A stretch of 50,342 nucleotides of DNA from an uncultured Eubacterium sp. (lineage in GTDB: Bacteria; Bacillota; Clostridia; Lachnospirales; Lachnospiraceae): NCBI GenBank assembly GCA_945939115.1, contig CAMEVC010000018.1:1-50342 (forward strand), given 5' to 3'. Shown piece by piece: positions 7,552 through 13,980 of the stretch. Made by a program: the position numbers and the translations under genes. The notes beneath the pieces are model-generated. The model was not told where the DNA came from, ran no database searches, and saw only the letters and a list, made by a program, of their open reading frames with translations. Position 1 is the stretch's first letter. Each line of letters starts with the position of its first letter.

Positions 7552-7578
7552 TTTACCGCTATCCACGAATAGCGGTAA
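7552..7578. other. Conserved hairpin before copG/rep, candidate double-strand origin (A)
   Basis: The perfect stem TTTACCGCTAT/ATAGCGGTAAA encloses the 6-nt loop CCACGA. It is kept unchanged in prophage B at the same place. In pMV158-family replicons the Rep nick site lies in a hairpin loop just upstream of copG-repB, so this is the best candidate for the plus-strand origin. A CopG operator or a terminator is the alternative. A possible promoter follows (TTGCAT, 17 bp, GACAAT). Confidence 0.45.
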
Positions 7579-7638
7579 AAATTAGTTGCATTTTTGTAAT
7601 ACAAATCGGACAATTTTACATTGAAAGGAGTTTATTTT

Positions 7639-7806
7639 ATGCATAAATGTAATACAAAGTTATTTCGTTGTGATGATGATATGTCTATATTTTTGCATGA
7701 TATGTCACTGAAATTGGGTAAGTCTGAAAGTGAAGTTATTAGAATAATAATATTTAATAGCATGGTAAATACATACAAGGGGGATATTAAGCATGAAAAC
7801 AAGTAA
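7639..7806 (+). CDS. CopG-like ribbon-helix-helix regulator, prophage A
   Basis: A 55-aa protein behind AAAGGAG; an upstream in-frame TTG (7621) would include the ribosome site and is rejected. A short strand (TKLFRCDD) is followed by two helices joined by GKSESEV, the turn position of ribbon-helix-helix proteins such as CopG. Its end overlaps the Rep start by 14 bp. In pMV158, CopG represses the copG-repB transcript from an operator upstream. The same copy-control role is inferred here. Confidence 0.68.
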   Translation: MHKCNTKLFRCDDDMSIFLHDMSLKLGKSESEVIRIIIFNSMVNTYKGDIKHENK

Positions 7807-8524
7807 ACCGATATCGACAATTAGCTACAATACAGAGGAATTCTTAAAGGCAAAACTCGATTATTTATCAAGGAGTGGTGAGGTTGCATTTTGGTATTAT
7901 ATTAAACATCATGGAGAGTATGATAAGGAAACAAATATACAGGATAAAAACCATATTCATGTATATTTGGAGTTTGCTGATAGGGTTGATACGATAAAAC
8001 TCGGTGATATGTTTCTCGAATATGAGAATGGAGACTTAAATAGTAAGCCCTTAAAATGTATGCCTTTCAGAGTATCAAAGCCTTATGACGCTTTGTTGTA
8101 TAATATTCATCATGCACAATATTTGTTACAAAAGTTTGAGCAGAAAGATTTTTCATATACTCTTGATGATATTGTAACCTCTGACAGAGATTATTTAAAC
8201 CAACTTTACAGTGAGGCAATGCATAGTGATATATTTAAGCGTGACAGAATGATGAGGTTAATGGATAGCGGTGTTTCGGTTGCTGAAATGTGCTATCATG
8301 GTCTTGTCAATACAAATCAAGCGTATCAAATGATGATATTTGAGCAGTTGTATAAGCGTGGAAAATATAATATTGACAGGGCAAAAGAAGAATATAGGCT
8401 GTTAGAATTAGAAAATCCGTTTGAAAATGAAAATGTCGTTGATTCAGCTATGGAAAAGCCGAAACAACGACAAGTAAAGAAAACGACAAGAAAAAAAACT
8501 AGTTCTTCGGTTTCTGCTGATTAA
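7793..8524 (+). CDS. rep: HUH rolling-circle replication initiator Rep, prophage A
   Basis: The 243-aa protein has an HUH metal-binding motif (HIHVYLEF, His54 and His56) and a downstream Tyr motif (LLYNIHH, Tyr103 with His106). This is followed by FSYTLDDIVTSD at about 120-131, which resembles the YLTHxxNPxKxxYxxxDI region of the Rep_2/pMV158 family. Tyr103 is the candidate nicking residue. A helical C-terminal part and a basic tail (KKTTRKK) follow. It would nick the plus-strand origin and start replicative-form synthesis. It overlaps the convergent small membrane gene by 26 bp. Confidence 0.82.
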   Translation: MKTSKPISTISYNTEEFLKAKLDYLSRSGEVAFWYYIKHHGEYDKETNIQDKNHIHVYLEFADRVDTIKLGDMFLEYENGDLNSKPLKCMPFRVSKPYDALLYNIHHAQYLLQKFEQKDFSYTLDDIVTSDRDYLNQLYSEAMHSDIFKRDRMMRLMDSGVSVAEMCYHGLVNTNQAYQMMIFEQLYKRGKYNIDRAKEEYRLLELENPFENENVVDSAMEKPKQRQVKKTTRKKTSSSVSAD

Positions 8525-8711
8525 TTAAATAGTTTAATTTATCGTGTGTATCTGCGTGTTCCATTAGCATTTCATATTCTAGTTTGTCGCATTTAATGGA
8601 TAAACGAATAATTAAGAATGGCATGATAAATTGAAGTATTCCATAGCAGACAATTAATATTAGTGTTATAGGGTTGCTACATAGTGATACAAAAAATTCT
8701 ACAAAATTCAT
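8499..8711 (-). CDS. Small membrane protein on the opposite strand, prophage A
   Basis: A 70-aa protein with a transmembrane segment at about residues 13-36 and a charged coiled-coil-like tail (KCDKLEYEMLMEHAD). It is the only gene of prophage A on the minus strand and overlaps the rep 3' end. The homologue in prophage B has the same placement. It has its own promoter: TATAAT about 30 bp upstream within the shared ACATAAGTTA-TATAAT block, and GGAGGAG near the ATG. Role unknown. Candidates are an extrusion factor, a superinfection-exclusion protein or a toxin-like peptide. Confidence 0.72.
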   Translation of the reverse strand: MNFVEFFVSLCSNPITLILIVCYGILQFIMPFLIIRLSIKCDKLEYEMLMEHADTHDKLNYLINQQKPKN

Positions 8712-9230
8712 AGCATGGTTCTCCTCCGTGTATATGGTTTTATCTATTATACATTAACTTATGTCTGTGCGCCATAGTTTTAATTATTTGATGTGTACAT
8801 TGCGCACTCGTCAAGTTTTAGCCCCCTATGTAGGGGGTTGGGGGTACTTCCCAAAATTCCTTTTCCCCCGTTTGGGGGAATGTCGCTATAAAATAGCGAC
8901 AAGGGGGATTTTTGTTGCGTGTGTCACTGTGTTTGTCGGCGCACCTTTGCTGTTTCGTGGAATGATGTCCATTTATTATGCGCACGCTTGCTTTTATGTA
9001 GTGGGTGTCCTGTCATAGAGAACACACACGATTAAATATTAATAGTCAAGGTCAAAAAGTGGGCGTAGGTACAAGCCCGCTTTTTGTGCATTTTAGCCTT
9101 GACGATTAGTATTTAATCATTTTTATAGAGGTGTCACTAAGCTGTTGAGAGGTGTAGTAATAGTATATATATAATTAAATTATAATACTATATTGACAAA
9201 TTAAGTTTTTTTATTTATATTTTGTCATGT
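8712..9230. other. Structured intergenic/origin region, prophage A
   Basis: About 520 bp without a credible gene. It starts with the minus-strand promoter of the small membrane gene. Then come perfect hairpins CCCCCTA/TAGGGGG (8822-8837), TTCCCCC/GGGGGAA (8863-8880) and GTCGCTAT/ATAGCGAC (8882-8900), a large nested hairpin at 9030-9118 and an AT-rich stretch leading to the central palindrome. Such clusters in inoviruses hold the minus-strand origin and the packaging signal. The diverged counterpart lies at 9273-9724. Confidence 0.65.
9030..9118. repeat. Nested hairpin, candidate packaging or minus-strand origin signal (A)
   Basis: The outer arms (9030-9051 and 9097-9118) match at 20 of 22 positions when one is reversed. 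The inner arms AAAAAGTGGGC (9054-9064) and GCCCGCTTTTT (9075-9085) match at 10 of 11. The equivalent structure in prophage B (9388-9474) keeps the inner stem but has different outer-arm sequence that still pairs. A double-stranded element conserved in shape fits the packaging hairpin of filamentous phages. The function is inferred. Confidence 0.6.
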
Positions 9231-9366
9231 GGTAATCATTTCGCTAAAGTCTTGTTTAACGAAGTGATTACCTTACGAACAATAATATAAATTAAAAGAC
9301 TTAACTTGTCAATATAGTATTGTAATTTAATTATATATATAATATTGATAAACCCCACTACAGCTT
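9139..9366. repeat. Long AT-rich inverted repeat around the central junction
   Basis: The left arm (about 9139-9232) and right arm (about 9271-9366) are mostly identical when one is reversed, including a long AT-rich block containing ATATATATAATTAAATTA and ATACTATATTGACAA. These are the equivalent 3' ends of the two related prophages placed tail to tail, so the repeat is a product of inverted double insertion. It could extrude as a cruciform. Confidence 0.8.
9231..9272. other. Central dif-like palindrome (M) shared by both prophages
   Basis: The left arm GGTAATCATTTCGCTAAA (9231-9248), centre GTCTTG (9249-9254) and right arm TTTAACGAAGTGATTACC (9255-9272) form a palindrome matching at 16 of 18 arm positions with a 6-bp centre. 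This is the geometry of a tyrosine recombinase core site. It marks the joint between prophages A and B and shares arms with the sites at 3868 and 14557. Near symmetry could allow integration in either orientation (inference). Confidence 0.65.
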
Positions 9367-9724
9367 GCTGACTCCACGCTACGAAGTGATAAAAAGCAAA
9401 TTGTAAAGGGTATATAAACAAAAAGCGGGTTTATACTGCACCCACTTTTTGCCCTTGACAATTCACTTTTTATCGTATGTGTTCTCTATGACAGGACATC
9501 CACTACATAAAGCAAGCTGCCTTTACACTTCACTGTAGCGCCCTTTGGAGAAGCCTCCTACGGGTGAAAGACAAAGGCGTCAATTTAAGTTATTGACCCG
9601 ATAACCGGCTTCGGGCGCTAGCTTGACGAGCGCGCAATTAACACATCAAACACAATATAAACACTGGCGCGCCGACATAAGTTATAGTATAATATTTCAA
9701 AATATACACAAAGGAGAATATATT
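9273..9724. other. Structured intergenic/origin region, prophage B
   Basis: About 450 bp without a credible gene, equivalent to 8712-9230 but on the other strand. A nested hairpin is formed by GATAAAAAG-type arms at 9388-9410 and 9452-9474 (20 of 23 matches) and inner arms AAAAAGCGGGT (9420-9430) and ACCCACTTTTT (9440-9450). It keeps the GTGTTCTCTATGACAGGACA stretch also found, reversed, near 9010-9030. The GC-rich hairpins farther out are different from those of A. A TATAAT promoter at about 9690 serves the small membrane gene. Confidence 0.62.
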
Positions 9725-9964
9725 ATGAATATATCATCACTACAACAATTAGAAGCATTTATCGAATTCATTATATCACTATGCAACAATCCGATAACAC
9801 TAATATTAATTGTGTGCTACTCAATACTACAATTTATCATGCCTTTTTACATTATCAGACTGTCGATAAAGTGTGACAAGTTAGAACGAGAAATGCTTGA
9901 AAAACAAGAAGATACAAACGATAAATTAAACTATTTAATTAATCAGCAGAAACAAGAGGACTAG
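9725..9964 (+). CDS. Small membrane protein on the opposite strand, prophage B
   Basis: A 79-aa homologue of the minus-strand protein of prophage A with a longer N-terminus (MNISSLQQLEAFIEF). It has the same membrane segment (NPITLILIVCYSILQFIMPF) and charged tail ending KLNYLINQQKQED. AAAGGAG is well placed before the ATG. TATAAT within the shared ACATAAGTTA block lies about 35 bp upstream. It overlaps the convergent rep gene by 26 bp, exactly as in A. Role unknown. Confidence 0.72.
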   Translation: MNISSLQQLEAFIEFIISLCNNPITLILIVCYSILQFIMPFYIIRLSIKCDKLEREMLEKQEDTNDKLNYLINQQKQED

Positions 9965-10664
9965 TTTTTCTTCTTGTAGATTTCTTTACTTGTTGTGGCT
10001 TCGGTTTTTCTAAAGCTGAATTCACGACATTATCAAACGGGTTATCTAAGCCAAGGAGCCTATCTTCTTCTTTAGCTTTATCGATATTATATTTACCACG
10101 CTTATAAAGCTGTTCAAATATCATCATTTGATAAGCTTGATTTGTATTGACAAGTCCATGATAGCACATTTCAGCAACAGTAACGCCACTATCCATTAAT
10201 TTCATCATTCTATCACGCTTAAATATATCACTATGCATAGCTTCACTGTAAAGTTGATTAAGATAATCTCTGTCCGATGTTACAATATCATCAAGCGTAT
10301 AAGAAAACTCTTTCTGTTCAAATTTTTGAAGCAAATACTGCACATGATGAATGTTATATAACAAAGCGTCATAAGGCTTTGAAACTCTGAAAGGCATACA
10401 CTTCAAAGGCTTACTATTCAAATCGCCGTTTTCGTACTCGAGAAACATATCCCCGAGTTTTATTGTGTCAACCCTGTCGGCAAATTCTAAATACACATGA
10501 ATATGAGCTTTATCCTGTATATTTGTTTCCTTGTCATACTCTCCATGATGTTTAATATAATACCAAAATGCAACCTCTCCACTCCTTGATAAATAATCGA
10601 GTTTTGCCTTTAAGAATTCCTCTGTATTGTAACTAATTGTCGAAATCGGTTTACTTGTTTTCAT
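9939..10664 (-). CDS. rep: HUH rolling-circle replication initiator Rep, prophage B
   Basis: A 241-aa protein nearly identical to the Rep of prophage A over the first 195 residues, with only a handful of conservative changes. The HUH motif HIHVYLEF (about 54-61) and the LLYNIHH Tyr motif (Tyr103) are intact. The C-terminal 45 residues are more diverged. Such similarity suggests the two phages use the same origin and may compete or complement each other in replication. Confidence 0.82.
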   Translation of the reverse strand: MKTSKPISTISYNTEEFLKAKLDYLSRSGEVAFWYYIKHHGEYDKETNIQDKAHIHVYLEFADRVDTIKLGDMFLEYENGDLNSKPLKCMPFRVSKPYDALLYNIHHVQYLLQKFEQKEFSYTLDDIVTSDRDYLNQLYSEAMHSDIFKRDRMMKLMDSGVTVAEMCYHGLVNTNQAYQMMIFEQLYKRGKYNIDKAKEEDRLLGLDNPFDNVVNSALEKPKPQQVKKSTRRKTSPLVSAD

Positions 10665-10818
10665 GCTTAATTTCCCCCTTATATGTATTTACCATGCTGT
10701 TAAATAGTATTATTCTTATAACTTCACTTTCAGATTTACCGAGCTTTATAGACATATCATGTAGAAACATAGACATATCACTATCGCATCTAAATTTTTT
10801 TGTACCACAAAAAGCCAT
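10651..10818 (-). CDS. CopG-like ribbon-helix-helix regulator, prophage B
   Basis: A 55-aa protein from the ATG behind GAAAGGGG. It matches the prophage A protein at most positions (FRCDxDMSxFLHDMSxKLGKSESEVIRII) except for the first residues. The strand-helix-helix layout suggests a CopG-type dimeric DNA-binding repressor of the rep transcript. Its end overlaps the rep start by 14 bp. Confidence 0.68.
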   Translation of the reverse strand: MAFCGTKKFRCDSDMSMFLHDMSIKLGKSESEVIRIILFNSMVNTYKGEIKHENK

Positions 10819-10878
10819 ATTTAAAACACCCCTTTCAATTAAAATTGTCAAATTTGTACCACAAAAACGCAACTAATT

Positions 10879-10906
10879 TTTACCGCTATTCGTGGATAGC
10901 GGTAAA
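10879..10906. other. Conserved hairpin before copG/rep, candidate double-strand origin (B)
   Basis: The stem TTTACCGCTAT/ATAGCGGTAAA encloses the loop TCGTGG, which reads CCACGA on the coding strand. It is identical to the element at 7552-7578 of prophage A. It lies between the Zot-type gene and the copG-like gene. It is the best candidate for the Rep nick site; a CopG operator is the alternative. Confidence 0.45.
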
Positions 10907-10919
10907 TGTTATCGGAAGG

Positions 10920-10949
10920 GGCGCAGGGTTCACTAGAACCCCTTGCGCC
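10920..10949 (-). terminator. Hairpin across the Zot stop codon, prophage B
   Basis: GGCGCAGGGTTC (10920-10931) pairs with GAACCCCTTGCGCC (10936-10949) around the stop codon. The stem differs from that of prophage A by paired changes that keep base pairing. No T-run follows on the minus strand. It is probably an RNA 3' structure or attenuator. Confidence 0.55.
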
Positions 10950-11763
10950 GCTTTCCCTTAAATGTCAATCTTTTAGCTTGACTTAAATCTCCATCTAAAC
11001 TTTTGTCAGATGGTTCAACAACAATAGGATTGAACTCATCTTTATTGAATTTATCCTTAAAGTCTTTAACTAGCTGTTTAGTATCATAAGCATTAAACAT
11101 TTTGTCAGTTGCAAAGAAAAACGAGGAACGCTTAATAGGCTTAACGAGCTTAGGATTTAGGCTACATTCTAAATCGTAAGGGTCATAAACAGTCTGCCTG
11201 ACAACTCTCCAGAACTTTGAACATTCTATCCATTCAACAGCACACTGACGGAAGTTCTTATCACACATTCCAAAACGCTGACTTGCGAGTAGTAACGTTT
11301 TATTCTGCTTTCTTATCTGATTGAGAGTATAGAGGAATTGTGTCTCACCTATACGATTGTTTTTATAGTTACGAGAGTTCATTAAAGAGCCTATCTCATC
11401 AATGACATATATAATACACTGCCCCTCATAATCCTGTTCATCCATTAGCTGTTCAAAATATTCAAACCTAGTGAACGGGACATTATGCAAGTCGATATTA
11501 CTTATAAATTTAACATTATCGTAATGCCTATAAACCTCCTCACAATACTTTGAAATTGACAAAGATTTCCCACCACCATACAGACCGCCGTAGATATATA
11601 TACCGTAGTTAGCGAATTTTCGCCATTTTCGCCCCTTTATATACACATACATATCTTTACACGCATACCACACAATCTTCGCAATATGAGTAAATATGAA
11701 CGGTATAAGGGGGAACGCATATATTAGAAAGCATATAAGGCATATGACAAGGAAATATATCAT
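10933..11763 (-). CDS. Zot/pI-type phage assembly ATPase, prophage B
   Basis: A 276-aa P-loop ATPase, close homologue of the prophage A protein. The N-terminal membrane helix is at about 3-26. Walker A GGLYGGGKS is at residues 59-67 and Walker B ends in IYVIDE. The ATG start overlaps the upstream stop (ATGA). The middle of the protein (SNIDLH, NSRNYKNNRIGE, LLASQRFGMCDKNF) is almost unchanged between the two phages, while the membrane helix and some C-terminal positions vary. It powers virion extrusion by analogy to pI. Confidence 0.88.
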   Translation of the reverse strand: MIYFLVICLICFLIYAFPLIPFIFTHIAKIVWYACKDMYVYIKGRKWRKFANYGIYIYGGLYGGGKSLSISKYCEEVYRHYDNVKFISNIDLHNVPFTRFEYFEQLMDEQDYEGQCIIYVIDEIGSLMNSRNYKNNRIGETQFLYTLNQIRKQNKTLLLASQRFGMCDKNFRQCAVEWIECSKFWRVVRQTVYDPYDLECSLNPKLVKPIKRSSFFFATDKMFNAYDTKQLVKDFKDKFNKDEFNPIVVEPSDKSLDGDLSQAKRLTFKGKRRKGF

Positions 11764-11897
11764 TTATGCCACCCCCTACACATATCTGCACATATACTAA
11801 ATATGTCAAGCATAATCACAGTAGCGAAAAGCCCGACAAGGAAATCTGAACCAAAAGCCACATTACCGAATAATTGTTTACCTAATTCAATCATCAT
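11760..11897 (-). CDS. Small membrane protein (45 aa), prophage B
   Basis: A 45-aa protein (MMIELGKQLFGNVAF start) with one hydrophobic segment at about 18-38 and the end CRGWHK. GGAG precedes two adjacent ATG codons; the first overlaps the upstream stop as ATGA. Its stop overlaps the Zot-type start. It is equivalent to the 44-aa protein at 6564 in prophage A. Probably a minor virion protein. Confidence 0.67.
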   Translation of the reverse strand: MMIELGKQLFGNVAFGSDFLVGLFATVIMLDIFSICADMCRGWHK

Positions 11898-12049
11898 TTT
11901 AATCTCCTATTCTTTAATTTGTTGTGAATGAAACCTACGATAAATTTTGCAACATCATATATAAAATATGTCAATCCGAGATTGTAAGCCATAACAGCAA
12001 GTTGCAATTCATCAATATTATTTAAATCTGTTATAAATTCAAATATCAT
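11894..12049 (-). CDS. Small membrane protein (51 aa), prophage B
   Basis: A 51-aa protein from the ATG behind AAAGGAG. An in-frame upstream start at 12091 is rejected because it lacks a ribosome site and overlaps the preceding gene. A hydrophobic helix spans about 17-40, followed by a basic tail (NKLKNRRLK). The VAKFIVG stretch is shared with the 52-aa protein of prophage A. A minor virion or assembly role is inferred. Confidence 0.69.
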   Translation of the reverse strand: MIFEFITDLNNIDELQLAVMAYNLGLTYFIYDVAKFIVGFIHNKLKNRRLK

Positions 12050-12059
12050 TACTACTCCT

Positions 12060-12221
12060 TTACTTACGCAATATAGAAACCAAAACACCAAATACAGCTA
12101 CAAGACCGCAGAATATGAATAAATCCCAAAAAGAGAAAGTGAAGCCTGCAATAGTAATAGGTATTTTCATAAAAGAAAGCGGAACGGAAATAAGCCAATA
12201 GGCAAAATCTGCAACAGTCAT
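12060..12221 (-). CDS. Small membrane virion or assembly protein (53 aa), prophage B
   Basis: A 53-aa homologue of the prophage A protein at 6230, with identical length and the pattern DFAYWL, FTFSFWDLFIF and a C-terminal helix ending SILRK. AAGGGGG lies in the end of the pIII-like gene. Conservation of such a short ORF in two diverged phages supports that it is real. Likely a minor tip protein. Confidence 0.71.
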   Translation of the reverse strand: MTVADFAYWLISVPLSFMKIPITIAGFTFSFWDLFIFCGLVAVFGVLVSILRK

Positions 12222-12225
12222 ATAT

Positions 12226-13530
12226 CTACCCCCTTACAAATTTGAGTATTGCAATCAAAGCCATAGTACTAACAAGACCTATCAGTATTATCCATATTTC
12301 AGACGGAAGAAAGCCGAAGAATTCACGATAAAACGATACGAGATTTGAATAATTACTTTTAAGCGATGTTAGATTACTAGAAAGCGAGGTATCATCATAA
12401 GTATTGACATAATAATTATCATAATCGCCCGATACATGACTTTCATTATCCCCGCTTATCTCCTCATAACCTTTGTTAATAGTAGTACTTGTACCATTTT
12501 CAAAAAATCCCGATTTAACGACAGTACTAGAGTTATCGGGATTGATAGTAACTTTAACCCAATTACCATAATTACCGCTACTATCTTTATAACGAAGCCA
12601 TATATCAAAATAATTTCCAGTAATACCCCACACGGAAAGCTCATACTTTTCAGAAAGCCTAGTCCAACCATCATAAGTCGAAGATATATTTAATTCTCTG
12701 TCAGTAGCAGAACATGACGCAAATTCAACCTTGCCAGTATTCAAAACAGTAGGCTTAGTACCAATTCCACTGATAGAATTAAGTTTGTTATAATTAACAT
12801 CAATCTGCACATCAAGAGTATAATCTGAGTAATCTTCATCATCAGGCACAACCCATTTAATCCTCAATGGATTACACAAATCAGAAAGGTTAAAAGGCTT
12901 GTTGAGCTTTCTATCGAAGTAAACTTCAAGATTTTTAGGGGTAGGGATATCAGCGTCATAACCAGTAGGTTGATAAATAGGATTATTTACTTCGCCAGTA
13001 TTCAAATATGTGTTTAAATCTTCTTTGTTATCAAACACAGGACACCCCGCCTCAATTAATTCTCCATTAGTCTTATCAAAGCCGCCAATATTTTGTCCAT
13101 TAAAAAGATAAACATCATCTACAGGACCATAAGAAGAACCAAACGAAGTTATAATATCAGATTTGCCAATATCTTGACGAGATAAAATACTTTCAACCAT
13201 TCCACTTTCAACGGATGAATTATTTTCAAGATATAAATCTAATGAATATGAATTACCACTATCACGCATTAACAAAGCTAAACGCTTATTAGTTGAAGTT
13301 ATGAATGTAGTCGAATAAAAGCACGAAAAATACTCATTTTTCGATTTAATAACAAAAAGCACTTTTCCATTATCAAAATTTAAATATTTACTAGCATCCG
13401 CACCATAAACAAAGCTATCAGTTGTTTCAGCATATGCATACTGTAAGCATCCAAAAAAGAACACAACTATTAGAATTAAACAACTTACTATTGACACTAC
13501 GTTATATTTTGATTTGTTTAATGTTTTAAT
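12226..13530 (-). CDS. Adsorption/minor tip protein (pIII-like), prophage B
   Basis: A protein of about 434 aa with a signal peptide (hydrophobic run to about residue 32, AYA cleavage region), a large exported domain with repeated Asn/Ser/Tyr-rich stretches, and a C-terminal anchor (FLPSEIWIILIGLV, then KFVRG). The signal, anchor and NTGEVNNPIYQP stretch match prophage A; the ectodomain does not align well. The start again appears to be ATT: AAAGGAG overlaps the GTG at 13539 and is 8 nt before ATT at 13530. With GTG the product would be 437 aa. Confidence 0.78.
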   Translation of the reverse strand: MKTLNKSKYNVVSIVSCLILIVVFFFGCLQYAYAETTDSFVYGADASKYLNFDNGKVLFVIKSKNEYFSCFYSTTFITSTNKRLALLMRDSGNSYSLDLYLENNSSVESGMVESILSRQDIGKSDIITSFGSSYGPVDDVYLFNGQNIGGFDKTNGELIEAGCPVFDNKEDLNTYLNTGEVNNPIYQPTGYDADIPTPKNLEVYFDRKLNKPFNLSDLCNPLRIKWVVPDDEDYSDYTLDVQIDVNYNKLNSISGIGTKPTVLNTGKVEFASCSATDRELNISSTYDGWTRLSEKYELSVWGITGNYFDIWLRYKDSSGNYGNWVKVTINPDNSSTVVKSGFFENGTSTTINKGYEEISGDNESHVSGDYDNYYVNTYDDTSLSSNLTSLKSNYSNLVSFYREFFGFLPSEIWIILIGLVSTMALIAILKFVRG

Positions 13531-13546
13531 ATATATCACTCCTTTC

Positions 13547-13576
13547 TAAAAAAAAGAGGGGAGAATTTCACTCCCC
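13547..13576 (-). terminator. Terminator after coat gene B
   Basis: On the minus strand GGGGAG pairs with CTCCCC around a 7-nt loop and is followed by TCTTTTTTTT. It lies between the coat gene and the pIII-like gene, at the same position as the tandem terminators of prophage A but with unrelated sequence. Confidence 0.87.
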
Positions 13577-13591
13577 AAAGCCATTGCAATA

Positions 13592-13747
13592 TTAGTGCTT
13601 GAGCTTTCTAAAAATCTTGATACCCGCTGGCACAAGAGTTCCAGCAACGAAACAAACAGCTAAGATAGCGTTACTTGTAACGAATGTAAGAACAGTTGTC
13701 ACAACAGACATAAGGTCCGTAACAGCAGTTGTAAGAACTTCTCCCAT
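13592..13747 (-). CDS. Major coat protein (pVIII-like), prophage B
   Basis: A 51-aa protein with a GAAAGGAG ribosome site. An amphipathic N-terminus (MGEVLTTAVTDLMSVV), a hydrophobic stretch at about 26-46 and the basic end FRKLKH give the coat protein layout. It has the same length as the prophage A protein and identical residues at many positions (GTLVP, TAV/NAV, FVT). There is no signal peptide. A strong terminator follows. Confidence 0.82.
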   Translation of the reverse strand: MGEVLTTAVTDLMSVVTTVLTFVTSNAILAVCFVAGTLVPAGIKIFRKLKH

Positions 13748-13980
13748 GTGCAATCTCCTTTCAAAACATTATTGATGTAGTGCGCACTACGAAAGAAACG
13801 GTATGCAGTGAACATACAACAATGCTAACATTGCGTTCCTATTTATGATTAAGGGGGAAATGAAAGGCTTTTCATGTTCCCCCTTTGCCAATTTTGGGGT
13901 TACTGGTTCATGGGGGCAAGGCTGTCAAGGGCAAGACAAGTAGCTCGCGCTACCCTTGACAGCCTTATAGAAATACCCCT
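13748..13980 (-). other. Structured non-coding spacer before the coat gene, prophage B
   Basis: About 230 bp without a gene. The stem AAGGCTGTCAAGGG (13918-13931) with CCCTTGACAGCCTT (13953-13966) is the same as in prophage A, including an ACTTGTCTTG stretch in the loop region. A second hairpin, formed by GGGGGAAA and TTCCCCC, lies at 13849-13885. The tRNA-like fold seen in A is absent. The shared stem suggests a conserved regulatory RNA or DNA element ahead of the coat gene. Confidence 0.58.

Larger units (their letters stand above)
3868..9272 (+). mobile_element. Inovirus-like (filamentous) prophage A
   Basis: A compact prophage of about 5.4 kb read left to right. Order: ssDNA-binding-like protein, hairpin spacer, 51-aa coat protein, terminators, pIII-like adsorption protein, three small membrane proteins, Zot-type ATPase, CopG-like protein, HUH Rep, then a small membrane gene on the opposite strand and a structured intergenic region. 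The ends are placed at dif-like palindromes (3868-3902 and 9231-9272). No integrase or secretin lies inside. Boundaries are inferred from the repeats, not from an empty-site comparison. Confidence 0.85.

Noticed and set aside
8761-9018. 85-aa open frame in the intergenic region of prophage A
   Set aside because: It runs through several perfect hairpins, lacks a ribosome site and has no counterpart in prophage B.
9139-9366. CRISPR array or transposon end repeats at the centre of the island
   Set aside because: There is one inverted pair only, explained by two related phages joined tail to tail; no spacers or transposase.
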